Origin: Bizionia argentinensis JUB59
Lineage (GTDB): Bacteria; Bacteroidota; Bacteroidia; Flavobacteriales; Flavobacteriaceae
Direction of reading: 5' to 3'
Length of the DNA: 64,000 bases
NCBI RefSeq assembly: GCF_000224335.1
Contig: NZ_AFXZ01000009.1
Coordinates: 148,843 to 212,842, forward strand
In this document: positions 15,488 through 24,330 of the stretch, one piece after another
Layout of the letters: each line of letters starts with the position of its first letter
Numbering within the stretch: position 1 is the stretch's first letter
The notes under the pieces: model-generated
What the model saw: only the letters and a program-made list of their open reading frames with translations
Told to the model about the DNA's origin: nothing
Databases searched by the model: none
Position numbers and translations under genes: made by a program

Positions 15488-16405
15488 ATGCCAGCAAATT
15501 TCCCAGAAATATGGTTAGGACGTATTATCCAAAACCTAGACACAAGTGATATTGCACCGTTTTTAAACGGTATTGCAGAAATCGCAGCCGATGTTGTTCA
15601 GATTAACCAAGGACAATTATCAGAAAAAAACAAAATCTATGTGCCAAGCACAGAGTTTGAAGTTGATGTTTTAATTAACAACACAACCTACCCACTTGCT
15701 GTACAAACATACGCAGATGGCACGATTGAAATCACGTTGGATAAATACCAAACCAAAGTGGTAACCTTATCGGACGACCAGATTATTGGTGCATCTTATG
15801 ATAAGATTGACGTGGTTACAAAGTCCTTAATTAGAAGCATTTTAGTTTCTAAATTTAAAAAAGCATTGCATTCTATTGCGCCGCAAACAAATACTGCAAC
15901 TACGCCAGTAATGGCCGCAACTGGTGGCACAGCTGCTTTAGCAGATCCAGATGGTAGACTTCGTTTAGTTTATGAGGATTTAGTAGCCTTTAAAGGGTTA
16001 TGTGATACTGCAGGATTTACCGAAGAAGACCGACGTCTTGTTTTGTGCAACGAGCACTGGAACGATTTGTTATTAGACCGTAAAAACTTTGGAAACCAAT
16101 TAGTGGACTACGCAGCTGGAAAGCCTGCGCCAATGATTGCCGGATTTGAATTACAGAAATACACAACGGCGCCAATATATACGGCGGCTGGCGTTAAGCA
16201 GCCATTTGGCACAATTGCAGCCCCAACAGATACAAGTGCTTCTATAGCATTCTGTGTTAATGGTATTGCTAAAAAGACTGGTTTAACCAAGCAGTATTTC
16301 GTAAAAGCGGAAAACAACCCAGCCAACCAAACTAACGATTTAGCGTACAGACATTACTTTATTGTAACGCCTTACCAAAACCGTAAAATCGGAGCAATCC
16401 GTTAA
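15488..16405 (+). CDS. Major capsid protein, 305 aa
   Basis: Follows the protease by 7 bp and precedes a strong terminator, the usual place for the major head subunit (Mu T-like). The protein begins MPANFPEIWLGRIIQNL and has mixed alpha/beta composition with few charged runs, a long beta-rich C-terminus (ITKxxY-like regions absent), and length matching Mu gpT (305 aa). Identification rests on order, length and overall composition rather than a single motif. Confidence 0.82.
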   Translation: MPANFPEIWLGRIIQNLDTSDIAPFLNGIAEIAADVVQINQGQLSEKNKIYVPSTEFEVDVLINNTTYPLAVQTYADGTIEITLDKYQTKVVTLSDDQIIGASYDKIDVVTKSLIRSILVSKFKKALHSIAPQTNTATTPVMAATGGTAALADPDGRLRLVYEDLVAFKGLCDTAGFTEEDRRLVLCNEHWNDLLLDRKNFGNQLVDYAAGKPAPMIAGFELQKYTTAPIYTAAGVKQPFGTIAAPTDTSASIAFCVNGIAKKTGLTKQYFVKAENNPANQTNDLAYRHYFIVTPYQNRKIGAIR

Positions 16406-16424
16406 TTAAAGTAAACTCTTTTTC

Positions 16425-16468
16425 AAAAAAAGGCTACTGTTTTAAGTGGCAGTAGCCTTTATTTTTTC
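16425..16468 (+). terminator. Intrinsic terminator after capsid gene
   Basis: An 11-bp perfect stem, AAAGGCTACTG (16429-16439) and CAGTAGCCTTT (16450-16460), a 10-nt loop and a following ATTTTTT run. Partial termination here would raise capsid mRNA over downstream genes. Confidence 0.9.
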
Positions 16469-16472
16469 AACT

Positions 16473-16805
16473 ATGCTAGAACAAATACTAACCTACATAA
16501 TCGCGCCCATACTTACTGCAGTAATTGCATGGTATGGCTCCAAGGCCATGACCGAGCGTCATTTAAAGTCTAAAGATTTAGAAATAGAAATTAAAAGCGC
16601 CGAATATTACCAAGGGCTATTGGATGATATGTCCGCTAGATTAACGCAGGCAGTCAAGGAGCTGATGGGGTTAGAAGAACGCTATAGGGAACTTTTAAAA
16701 ATCAATGCCGATTTAATTGATAACATGAAAAAGTACCAGCAATCTAACGACGATCTAATTGAAGAGTTACGAAAATTCAAACAGCTAAACGGTAAAGTAA
16801 AATGA
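16473..16805 (+). CDS. Membrane-anchored coiled-coil protein, probable holin-like lysis protein, 110 aa
   Basis: ATG 16473 is preferred: the earlier GTG at 16446 is inside the terminator hairpin. Residues about 2-22 form a hydrophobic helix (ILTYIIAPILTAVIAWYG) and the rest is a long charged coiled coil. It overlaps the endolysin gene by 4 bp. Holin or related lysis role is inferred from position; Bacteroidota phages often have such a protein before the M15 endolysin. Confidence 0.6.
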   Translation: MLEQILTYIIAPILTAVIAWYGSKAMTERHLKSKDLEIEIKSAEYYQGLLDDMSARLTQAVKELMGLEERYRELLKINADLIDNMKKYQQSNDDLIEELRKFKQLNGKVK

Positions 16806-17158
16806 GTTTAAGCATGCACCAACGTGTATTTACGCGCAACATTGCCAAGCTAATTGTTTATGCTTATCAGCATGGACTAGAGCTAACCTTTGGCGAAGCG
16901 TATAGAACCGCAGAACAACAGGAGATTTATGTAAAAGCTGGTAAGAGCAAAACCATGAACTCAGACCACCTACGTAGACTAGCGGTAGACTTTAATGTGT
17001 TTACTAATAACAAGCTAACCTACGACTGGGCTACGGTTAAAATTTTAGGCGATTACTGGGAAACCTTACATCCATCCAACCGATGGGGAGGCGACTGGAA
17101 CAAAAACAACATTAAGGACGGCTTTATAGACGTTCCGCATTTTGAAATGCATATTTAA
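16802..17158 (+). CDS. M15-family peptidoglycan peptidase (endolysin), 118 aa
   Basis: The zinc-binding motif S-x-H-x4-A-x-D is present (SDHLRRLAVD, H56 and D63), and the C-terminal DVPHFEMHI supplies the third ligand H113 and Glu115. AYRTAEQQ is also typical. This family cleaves peptide cross-links in peptidoglycan. No signal peptide is present, so release would need the neighbouring membrane protein. The length matches minimal M15C endolysins. Confidence 0.9.
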   Translation: MSLSMHQRVFTRNIAKLIVYAYQHGLELTFGEAYRTAEQQEIYVKAGKSKTMNSDHLRRLAVDFNVFTNNKLTYDWATVKILGDYWETLHPSNRWGGDWNKNNIKDGFIDVPHFEMHI

Positions 17159-17172
17159 AACGCTTTTAAATC

Positions 17173-17556
17173 ATGATTAATTGGAAAAACACAGCTGAAA
17201 ATTTAATCCTGGTACTCGTAGGCGTCATTGCCGGTGTGGCCATTGGTTATCATGTGTCGGTTAAAACAGCCGAAAAAATGCTAGAAAACCAAAAAGAGAT
17301 CATTACCGAAGCTATTAAAAAAGAAACCACCGCCATACATAACACTGTTACAACTGAAATTAACAAAGTTAAAAACCGAAAGGGCGAACCCATTAACATC
17401 ATTATAGAACCAAACAACGATAATCAGTTACGACAGGAAACCAACACCGATCAGTCTAACCGCTATCAAACAAATTCACAGGACAGTACCCCAAAGCCTG
17501 AAAAAAAACGGGGATTCTTTAAACGGCTATTTGGCGGTAAAAAGAACAAAAATTAA
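17173..17556 (+). CDS. One-helix membrane protein, possible spanin-like, 127 aa
   Basis: Residues about 10-28 are hydrophobic (LILVLVGVIAGVAIGYHV), followed by a coiled-coil stretch and a polar Asn/Gln-rich tail ending in a strongly basic KRGFFKRLFGGKKNK. It is the third gene of the lysis cassette. An i-spanin-like role is possible from topology and position only. Confidence 0.55.
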   Translation: MINWKNTAENLILVLVGVIAGVAIGYHVSVKTAEKMLENQKEIITEAIKKETTAIHNTVTTEINKVKNRKGEPINIIIEPNNDNQLRQETNTDQSNRYQTNSQDSTPKPEKKRGFFKRLFGGKKNKN

Positions 17557-17578
17557 CAAACCTTTAAAATTAGATATT

Positions 17579-18007
17579 ATGCAAAATGACCAAGTATTTA
17601 AGCAGCATCCAAATTTAGAAAGCTACTACCAAACAAGCGATGAAACGAATTTTTTCAAAGATTCAGACGCTCATGTACACGCTAAATCTCTTAAGGGTAA
17701 ACGCGTAACGGAAATTGTAAACGAAAACCCCGGAGCGGCAAACGTATCAACAAAACAAACGGTTACAAAAGCTAATAAAACAGCGCCAAAATTAGACGAT
17801 TTAACGCCAATGCAAAAGGCGAAGCTTCGCATTGAAGCTATTGAAGTTTTAGAAACTGTTGAAGCCGTAACGGAAGCGTTGAAAGATGAAACTGCCAAAA
17901 CTGTTATTGCAGCTGGTGAGGCGCGAATTGAAGCTTTAGAGCTTGATGCAAAAATATTAGAATCGGAAGCAGCTACAGAGCCAGCTAAAACCGAAGAGGA
18001 AGAGTAA
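17579..18007 (+). CDS. Phage structural/accessory protein, 142 aa
   Basis: ATG 17579 is chosen over GTG 17531, which lies inside the previous gene. The N-terminus (YYQTSDETNFFKDSDAH) is followed by an alanine/glutamate-rich C-terminal helix. Short proteins like this occur directly before the tail sheath gene in Bacteroidota phages; the function is unknown. Confidence 0.65.
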   Translation: MQNDQVFKQHPNLESYYQTSDETNFFKDSDAHVHAKSLKGKRVTEIVNENPGAANVSTKQTVTKANKTAPKLDDLTPMQKAKLRIEAIEVLETVEAVTEALKDETAKTVIAAGEARIEALELDAKILESEAATEPAKTEEEE

Positions 18008-18025
18008 ACCATTAAATAACAATAT

Positions 18026-19252
18026 ATGTTACCAGGAATAGATATAAAATTTAGCAACGGCAATATTGGAACTGTAGTTTCCACTGCCGACGGTGTTTTC
18101 GGTTTGTTAACGTCGGCAGTCGCTGTTGTAGATACATTCGACCTTGAGACACCCTACATTGTAAAAGGCATGACCGATGTGGCCAAGCTAGGCATTAAGC
18201 CAGATGTAGACAATTACCGACTTTACAAATGGCTTTCAGAATTTTACGCTGAAGCTGGCGAAGGTCAGGAGTTATGGTTAATGGGATTCCCAAAAACCGA
18301 CAAAGTAAGCGACTGGTTTACGCCAGACGTTGCCACAGGAAAAACGCCTTCGGAAGCTTTACTTGACGCCTCTAATGGTCGTTTAAGTGGCTGCTTTACG
18401 TGCTTTTCACCAGACGGTGCCTATGTGTTAACCGTTGCAAACGGTATGGATGCCGATGTGGCCGCAGCTAAAACATTAGCGCAAACATTAGCCGAAAACT
18501 ACACCAATAACCAATACGCGCCATTTTTTACCATTTTAGAAGGATATGGCTATACGGGAGTGGGTACGGATCTGCCAAATTTACTTGAAGAAAGTAATAA
18601 CCGTGTAGGTGTTTTAATTGGTGCCACGGAAAAACAAACAGGAACCGTTCCTTTTATGGGCGCATCCACGAGTGTGTTAGCTGGCCGCTTGGCTAGTTTG
18701 CAAGTTATGGAGAACCCGGGCAAAGTAAAACGCGGTGCATTAAAGCCATTACAAGCTTTTATTGTGGATGATGCTGTTGAAGTTGTAGACGTGGAAACCT
18801 TGCACGATAAAGGCTATATAACCTTTAGAACGCATGTACGTAAAGCAGGATACTACTTTACAGATAGCCGTTTAGCGACTGCAGAAAATGACGATTACCA
18901 TTATATAGAACGTCGTAGAGGTATTGATAAAGCATTCCGTTTGGCTCACAATATTGTAAGCAACGAAATTTTAAACGATTTCGATTTAACAAACGAAGGT
19001 AAGATAGACCCTATTTACGCCAAAGATATTGAAGGCAATTTAGAGCGTGAAATTTTTACGCAAATGACAAGTCGTGGCGAATTGTCCAGAGACAAAACCA
19101 ACCCAGACGATTTAGGCGTACAGGCAGCTTTTAATTTAGATGCTAATGTAGCCGTTACCAATAGAATTGAAATGGTGGTAAAAGTAAGACCAAAAGGATA
19201 TGCGCGCTGGATAGAGATACTATTAGGCTATGATGTAGAACTTAACAACTAG
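18026..19252 (+). CDS. Contractile tail sheath protein (DUF2586 family), 408 aa
   Basis: The sequence fits the DUF2586 family: N-terminal SNGNIGTVVSTADGVFGLL, a central PYIVKGMTDVAKLGI and the C-terminal KAGYYFTDSRLAT followed by RWIEILLGYDVE. DUF2586 proteins are sheath subunits of Bacteroidota phages and contractile injection-like tails. It precedes the tube gene as in all myophages. Confidence 0.88.
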   Translation: MLPGIDIKFSNGNIGTVVSTADGVFGLLTSAVAVVDTFDLETPYIVKGMTDVAKLGIKPDVDNYRLYKWLSEFYAEAGEGQELWLMGFPKTDKVSDWFTPDVATGKTPSEALLDASNGRLSGCFTCFSPDGAYVLTVANGMDADVAAAKTLAQTLAENYTNNQYAPFFTILEGYGYTGVGTDLPNLLEESNNRVGVLIGATEKQTGTVPFMGASTSVLAGRLASLQVMENPGKVKRGALKPLQAFIVDDAVEVVDVETLHDKGYITFRTHVRKAGYYFTDSRLATAENDDYHYIERRRGIDKAFRLAHNIVSNEILNDFDLTNEGKIDPIYAKDIEGNLEREIFTQMTSRGELSRDKTNPDDLGVQAAFNLDANVAVTNRIEMVVKVRPKGYARWIEILLGYDVELNN

Positions 19253-19261
19253 AAAAAAATT

Positions 19262-19672
19262 ATGTTTAACTCAAGACAATACGAATGGGCGGATGTTACG
19301 CTTGTTTTAGGAGGCCAAGATATTACGGAAGTACGCGCTATTAAGTACTCTGAAAGTGCAGAACGCGAGCCGTTGTATGCTAAAGGGCGCTATCCGCATT
19401 CCATTCAAACAGGTAACATTGCTTTTAAAGGCGAAATTGCCATGCTTCAAAATCAGTACGACGCTTTAGTGTTAGCTGGAAAAGGCAGTATTTTAAGCTT
19501 AAGCCTAGATGGTTTGGTGGCTTATGGTGACCCAACTTCAGGCGATGCGCCAACCTTTGACCGACTTATGGGAATTCGTTTCCTTGAAGGCGCCAAAGAT
19601 ATCAAGCAAGGCGATAAATTTCAGGAAATAAAACTGCCGTTTGTTTTCTTAAAACTTAAAAACAACTCATAA
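19262..19672 (+). CDS. Tail tube protein, 136 aa
   Basis: Directly downstream of the sheath (9 bp) with a beta-rich sequence typical of tube proteins (YEWADVTLVLGGQDI, GNIAFKGEIAML and a C-terminal EIKLPFVFLKLK). The length and order agree with Mu gpM-type tube. Just after the coding end there is an 11-bp tandem duplication AAACAACTCAT (19660-19681) covering the stop region. Confidence 0.82.
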   Translation: MFNSRQYEWADVTLVLGGQDITEVRAIKYSESAEREPLYAKGRYPHSIQTGNIAFKGEIAMLQNQYDALVLAGKGSILSLSLDGLVAYGDPTSGDAPTFDRLMGIRFLEGAKDIKQGDKFQEIKLPFVFLKLKNNS

Positions 19673-19684
19673 ACAACTCATAAA

Positions 19685-19981
19685 ATGTTTAAAGCAACAA
19701 CCGAACAAATTGAAGATTGGAAAGCAGCTCATGGCGAAATTATTCGCTTAAAATCTGCTAAATATGATAAGTCAGCTTATTTCAGAAAACCCAACCGAAA
19801 GGAAATGGAGTTCTTGAGCAGTAATAAGTCCAGCGGCATCAAGTTTAATGCGGCGCTATTAAAGACTTGTTATTTGGACGGCGACAAAGAGATTGAAACC
19901 AACGATGACATCTTTATGGGCATCGGCGAGCAGATCATGTCGTTACTGACATTTGATGTGGTCGAGGTGGAAAAGCTTTAG
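19685..19981 (+). CDS. Tail assembly chaperone, short (unshifted) form, 98 aa
   Basis: Lies between tube and tape measure, the conserved place for tail assembly chaperones. The unshifted protein ends VVEVEKL with TAG 19979-19981. Just before the stop is GGAAAAG (19969-19975), in which the zero frame reads GAA AAG; a -1 slip leads into an open downstream frame. In lambda and Mu-like phages a small fraction of ribosomes shift here to make a longer protein. Confidence 0.78.
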   Translation: MFKATTEQIEDWKAAHGEIIRLKSAKYDKSAYFRKPNRKEMEFLSSNKSSGIKFNAALLKTCYLDGDKEIETNDDIFMGIGEQIMSLLTFDVVEVEKL

Positions 19982-20142
19982 AGGCTGCCCAAGTAGACCC
20001 TAACGATATGATGCGCATCGGTGATGCGCAGCTTCGTTACTACTTTGGCCTCCAAGACCCATCCAGCCTCCCATTACCTATATGGGCACGCAGAATTAGA
20101 GAATTAGAGTATATCAGGAAATTAGAAAACCCAGAGTCCTAG
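19981..20142 (+). CDS. Tail assembly chaperone, -1 frameshift extension (53 codons)
   Basis: The -1 frame relative to the gene at 19685 continues past its stop: GCT TTA GAG ... to TAG 20140-20142. It encodes EAAQVDPNDMMRIGDAQLRY and a C-terminal segment rich in Arg/Leu/Ile with PLPIWARRIRELEY. The fusion would be about 152 residues. ATG 20008 could alternatively start a separate 44-residue protein. Position before the tape measure and the slippery heptamer favour programmed frameshifting. Confidence 0.7.
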   Translation, partial: EAAQVDPNDMMRIGDAQLRYYFGLQDPSSLPLPIWARRIRELEYIRKLENPES

Positions 20143-20157
20143 GATCAACAAACCAAC

Positions 20158-22188
20158 ATGGATAATACATTAAACTACATACTAAAATTTCAATCGGACG
20201 CCGACAAAGTCGCTGCGTCCGTTGAGCGTTTGGATAAGGGTGTAAACGATGTTAATAAACATGTTGGAACCATGGGCAATAAGTTTGGGGCTGCTATGGA
20301 TAAAATTAACTCCAAGCTATCCGGTATGCGCATGAATGCCTTTGTGCAAAATGTGCAGTCCGCTTCGCAAGGATTAGACTCCTTATCGGCACCAGGACTA
20401 AAACTAACATCATCATTAGCCGACCTTTCGGCCATTACCGATGTAACAGGAGATAAACTGAAAGAAATAGAAGGCTATGCCCGGACATCTGCCAAAACCT
20501 TTGGCGGTGAAGCTGCCGATGGTGTAGAAGCTTACAAACTTATATTATCACAATTAACGCCAGAGTTAGCCAAAGCACCTAAAGCTCTACAGGGTATGGG
20601 TACACATATTCAAACCTTAAGTAAAACTATGGGCGGCGATGTAAGCGCAGCCTCTGAAGTATTAACTACAGCTTTAAACCAGTATCAAGTGTCTTTAGAC
20701 GACCCCATGAAGGCCACGGACGAAATGGCAAAAATGATGAACATTATGGCGGCAGCTGCTAAAGCAGGTTCGGCAGAACTGCCACAACAAAAGGCGGCAT
20801 TGGAGCAATCTGGTATGGCTGCTAAAAGTGCTAAACTTCGTTTTGAAGAACACGCAGCCGCTATTCAGGTATTAGATAAAGCAGGAAAAAAAGGAAGCGA
20901 AGGTGGTGTGGCATTACGTAACACGTTAGCCATATTATCAACCGGTCGATTTTTGCCTAAAGATATACAGGAGGAGCTGCAAGCTGCAGGCGTGGATATT
21001 GATGTTTTGGGCGATAAATCTTTAGACTTTACAGAAAGGTTAAAGCCGCTTAAAAGTATTATAGACGATACGGCATTAGTAACGAAGCTATTTGGACGAG
21101 AAAATAGTAACTCCGCATTAGCCTTAATTAACGGTATATCAGCTCAAGAAGATTTAAAGGGGCAAATTACAGAAACCAATACCGCCTACGAGCAAGCCGC
21201 CATTGTAATGGAAGCTCCAGCAGAAAAGGCTGCGAGATTTCGCGCGCGAATTGACGATTTAAAAATTAGCATGTTTAACCTTACTGGAGGCACATTAGCG
21301 TATGCCGCTGAATTAGGTAGTATGGCTTTTGATATTTCTAACCTAATACCCATTATTAGCGGTTTTGGTCAGGGCATTGCCTTTGTAACGAATGCCACTA
21401 AAATGCAAGCGTTATGGACAAGCATTACAAGTGGCGCTACTGCAGTTTGGACGGGTATTCAATGGGGATTAAACGCCGCCATGAACGCCAATCCAATTGG
21501 ATTAATAGTAATTGCTGTTGCTGCATTAGCAGCGGGAATTGCTTGGGTGTCAACAAAAACAGAAGGCTGGGGTCAAGCTTGGGAGCATACCGTAAACGGC
21601 GGTAAATTATTGTTTAAGTTATTTGGTGATGTGGTTAAGCTAGAATTTTTAACCGTAGTAAACGGCTTAATGATTGGGCTAAACTCCATTAAAAAAGGCT
21701 GGTACGAGTTTAAGGATGCTGTTGGTTTAGGAGATAGTTCTGAAAATCAGAAAATGATTAGTCAAATAAAAGCCGATACTGAAAGTAGAAAGCAAGCTGT
21801 TATAGACCAAGCTAAAGAAGTAAGACAAACAGCCTTGGACGCGGCCATGGAGTTTAGCCAAGCTGCAAACTCTATAAAATGGAAAACCGATGTGGAAACG
21901 GGCGATGTTACCGATTCAGGAATTAGTGATCCATCGGCACCAGGAGTAGTTTCAGGAAATGCGAATGCCAACGGAAGTGGAGGTGGCTCTGGATCAGGTT
22001 CAAAAACAAATAAGGCCATTGCCACAGGCGGAACAAAGCATAATTATATAACAATTAGTTTGGAGTCGCTTATTGGCGCACTCACAATAAAAGGCGGCGA
22101 CTTTAAAGACAGCGCGAAACAAATGCAAGACCAAAGTGTGGATGCATTAGTACGAACATTGGCTTTAGCCACAACAGCAGGCGGATAA
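20158..22188 (+). CDS. Tail tape measure protein, 676 aa
   Basis: Shows the TP901-type tape measure pattern: helical N-terminus (DKVAASVERLDKGVNDV), a region matching the family core (ITDVTGDKLKEIEGYA ... GGVALRNTLAILS), and hydrophobic helices around residues 385-470 (NPIGLIVIAVAALAAGIAWV). A glycine/serine-rich linker sits near the C-terminus. It sets tail length and is ejected with DNA. Its stop overlaps the next start (TAATG). Confidence 0.92.
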   Translation: MDNTLNYILKFQSDADKVAASVERLDKGVNDVNKHVGTMGNKFGAAMDKINSKLSGMRMNAFVQNVQSASQGLDSLSAPGLKLTSSLADLSAITDVTGDKLKEIEGYARTSAKTFGGEAADGVEAYKLILSQLTPELAKAPKALQGMGTHIQTLSKTMGGDVSAASEVLTTALNQYQVSLDDPMKATDEMAKMMNIMAAAAKAGSAELPQQKAALEQSGMAAKSAKLRFEEHAAAIQVLDKAGKKGSEGGVALRNTLAILSTGRFLPKDIQEELQAAGVDIDVLGDKSLDFTERLKPLKSIIDDTALVTKLFGRENSNSALALINGISAQEDLKGQITETNTAYEQAAIVMEAPAEKAARFRARIDDLKISMFNLTGGTLAYAAELGSMAFDISNLIPIISGFGQGIAFVTNATKMQALWTSITSGATAVWTGIQWGLNAAMNANPIGLIVIAVAALAAGIAWVSTKTEGWGQAWEHTVNGGKLLFKLFGDVVKLEFLTVVNGLMIGLNSIKKGWYEFKDAVGLGDSSENQKMISQIKADTESRKQAVIDQAKEVRQTALDAAMEFSQAANSIKWKTDVETGDVTDSGISDPSAPGVVSGNANANGSGGGSGSGSKTNKAIATGGTKHNYITISLESLIGALTIKGGDFKDSAKQMQDQSVDALVRTLALATTAGG

Positions 22189-22850
22189 TGAGGTTTGATA
22201 AAGCAGGTATATTATTTTCAAGTTTAGTGGGCGTTGGCAGAACCAGACGCTTTGGCCTAGTTCAAAATGAACTATCCAAACACGTACTGCCACCAATTCC
22301 ATTTATAGGCTTTAAAGGCAAAACGGGCATTGTGCCAATTGAAAATGAAATCGAGCAATCCGTTTGGGAGTCAAGCCCACCGTTAAGCGCGGATGATCAG
22401 TTCTTCCCGTTTTACTTTGTTGGAAGTGATGGTGTAAAATACTTACTGCCTTATGAACCGATGATAAATATAAACGGCAAAAACACGCTTATCCGAAGAA
22501 ACGTTGCCAAAGCAAAAACCAAAGGCGGCCGTGAAGTTGGCGGCTCAATTAAGGAGCGTTGGAACCAAGGCGATTATGATATTACCATTACCGGTGTTTT
22601 AATTGGCTCATTGCTTACCGGTAATGTAGAAGACTGCTTTCCACGTGAAGACTTTGAGAAGCTTCGGGATTTTATGACCACGCCTAAAAGTTTAAAGGTG
22701 TATTGTGAACCGCTTCAGTTATTAGGAATTAACCAAATAGTAATTGAAGATTTTAGTTTCCCTTTTACCAAAGGCGAAAATGTGCAAGCATACGAGATTA
22801 AATGTTACAGTGATTTTGACTATAAATTATTATTAGATATCGATGATTAA
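22188..22850 (+). CDS. DUF6046 family tail/baseplate protein, 220 aa
   Basis: Contains the DUF6046 features: PYEPMININGKNTLIRRNVAK, a GSIKERWNQGDYDITITG segment and the closing VIEDFSFPFTKGENVQAYE. DUF6046 genes follow the tape measure gene in Bacteroidota myophages and probably supply the Mu gpN/LysM-type distal tail component. Coupled to the tape measure by a one-base overlap. Confidence 0.8.
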   Translation: MRFDKAGILFSSLVGVGRTRRFGLVQNELSKHVLPPIPFIGFKGKTGIVPIENEIEQSVWESSPPLSADDQFFPFYFVGSDGVKYLLPYEPMININGKNTLIRRNVAKAKTKGGREVGGSIKERWNQGDYDITITGVLIGSLLTGNVEDCFPREDFEKLRDFMTTPKSLKVYCEPLQLLGINQIVIEDFSFPFTKGENVQAYEIKCYSDFDYKLLLDIDD

Positions 22851-22874
22851 AGATATAACAGAATTTTAGATTTT

Positions 22875-23294
22875 ATGAAAGCGAAAGCAGGGCTCTTTGC
22901 TTTACTAATCGGGATGATTAGTTTAGTGGGATTCGGACACACAACCGACCTAGGCCAAAATTCAAATAGCGTGGACTGCGAGTTTTTCGAGACTCAAACG
23001 GTTGCGTCTTGTGTAGATTTTCAAATGAATGAAGTAGCTGCTATTACAAATGAAAACCCTTTGGTTTATCATTATGGCTTTACGGTTATTTCAACAGGTT
23101 TTAAAACCAATTTAAACGGCATTGAAAATTTAAAAAGTTCTGATCTGAGCTTGGCCATTAAACCTCCTGAAATACACTTTTATCATAATAGGAATTTAAG
23201 CTATATCAAGTATCCAAATCCTGAAGCAATGAATGAACCAAAATGCCATTTTTGCAGAAATGCTCGCGATGCATTAAGGACGTTAAATAGTTAG
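22875..23294 (+). CDS. Secreted cysteine-containing protein, possible moron, 139 aa
   Basis: N-terminal signal peptide (AGLFALLIGMISLVGFG). The mature part has two cysteines near DCEFFETQTVASC and a C-terminal C-x2-C (PKCHFCRNA). Nothing in it resembles a virion protein. It interrupts the baseplate operon between DUF6046 and the hub gene and is followed by its own terminator, the layout of a lysogenic-conversion moron. The role is unknown. Confidence 0.68.
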   Translation: MKAKAGLFALLIGMISLVGFGHTTDLGQNSNSVDCEFFETQTVASCVDFQMNEVAAITNENPLVYHYGFTVISTGFKTNLNGIENLKSSDLSLAIKPPEIHFYHNRNLSYIKYPNPEAMNEPKCHFCRNARDALRTLNS

Positions 23295-23312
23295 TAAACA
23301 AAATTTATATAT

Positions 23313-23344
23313 AAAAAGCACCTGTATTGTGCAGGTGCTTTTTT
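23313..23344 (+). terminator. Intrinsic terminator after secreted protein gene
   Basis: Arms AAAAAGCACCTG (23313-23324) and CAGGTGCTTTTTT (23332-23344) around a 7-nt loop, ending in T residues. It lies inside the late tail operon, 10 bp before the hub gene. Confidence 0.9.
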
Positions 23345-23354
23345 AAACTTATTC

Positions 23355-24326
23355 ATGCTAAACATAGACTGGTACATAGAATTTAAGAACCAAGAAGGCA
23401 AACGCTTTCAGTTGGCTCTTTTGGGTGAGTGCGAAATTATCTCGAGTGTAGACAATTTAGCAGACACCGCCACTATTGTATTGCCAGAAGCGGTTATGAA
23501 TGAGCCGTTAAATTTTGAAAACAAAATAGGTCGTGGCACCGAAGTAACTATTCGGTTAGGGTATGATGAAAATTTAGAAGATGAATTTTCGGGCTATATC
23601 CAAGACATCACGAATAACGATAGTTCTTTGAAAATACTGTGCGAGGATGCTTTGTTTCTATTTCGCGTTGGCGTTCCAGATGTAGAACTGAAGCCAACAT
23701 CATTAAGCCAAATAGCGCAACATGTTATTGATAATATTGATAGCAGTTTTACGGTTAATTGTGATTATACGGTGAGTTATGAAAAGTTTACCATTCATCA
23801 GGCAACTGGTTATGATGTGCTGAAGAAAATCCAAGAGGAAACGAAAGCGAATATCTATTTCGACACCAAAAACAAGGTTTTACACATTCATCCACCTTAT
23901 ATAGAAAAAGGCGGTGAAGTTTTTTATTCCATGCAAAAAAACATTGAAGAATCAAGTTTAGAGTTTAAAAACAAGTTAGACACTAAAGTTGAAGTCACCA
24001 TTGAAACTACGGATATAAACGGCAATGTTAAAAAAGTTGTTTCAGGTACTACGGGAGGCGATAAAATAACGCTAAAAGTTCGGACAATGGATGAAGCGAG
24101 CATGCAAAAAATAGCAGATAATGAAGCAAGGAGGGCGACTGCTCCAGGTTATGAAGGTAGTTTTGATACCTGGTTAATTCCGTTTTGCGCGCCAACCTAT
24201 TCGGCACGAATTAAAGACGAAGATTATCCAGATAAAACAGCCTACTATTACGTGAAAAGCGTAACCACAACATTAAGCGAATCGGGAGGTGTACGGACTA
24301 TTACACCAGGAATAAAGTTGAGTTAA
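23355..24326 (+). CDS. Baseplate hub protein (Mu gpP / late control D-like), 323 aa
   Basis: Overall plan of gpD/gpP-type hub proteins: N-terminal beta domain with VDNLADTATIVLPE, GRGTEVTIRLGYD and a DEFSGYI-x-DIT motif, then a central domain with YDVLKKIQEETKANIYFD. It forms the hub carrying the spike. It follows the terminator at 23313-23344, so it must be read by partial readthrough or from its own promoter, which I cannot see. Confidence 0.82.
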   Translation: MLNIDWYIEFKNQEGKRFQLALLGECEIISSVDNLADTATIVLPEAVMNEPLNFENKIGRGTEVTIRLGYDENLEDEFSGYIQDITNNDSSLKILCEDALFLFRVGVPDVELKPTSLSQIAQHVIDNIDSSFTVNCDYTVSYEKFTIHQATGYDVLKKIQEETKANIYFDTKNKVLHIHPPYIEKGGEVFYSMQKNIEESSLEFKNKLDTKVEVTIETTDINGNVKKVVSGTTGGDKITLKVRTMDEASMQKIADNEARRATAPGYEGSFDTWLIPFCAPTYSARIKDEDYPDKTAYYYVKSVTTTLSESGGVRTITPGIKLS

Positions 24327-24330
24327 AAAT

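Noticed and set aside
16446..16472. Upstream GTG start for the holin-like gene
   Set aside because: It lies inside the terminator hairpin; ATG 16473 is in frame and directly follows the hairpin.
19660..19681. Tandem 11-bp duplication as a regulatory element
   Set aside because: It overlaps the tube gene stop and looks like a simple slippage duplication without other signals.
20190..20435. Leftward reading frame inside the tape measure gene
   Set aside because: Shadow of the coding strand with no family features.
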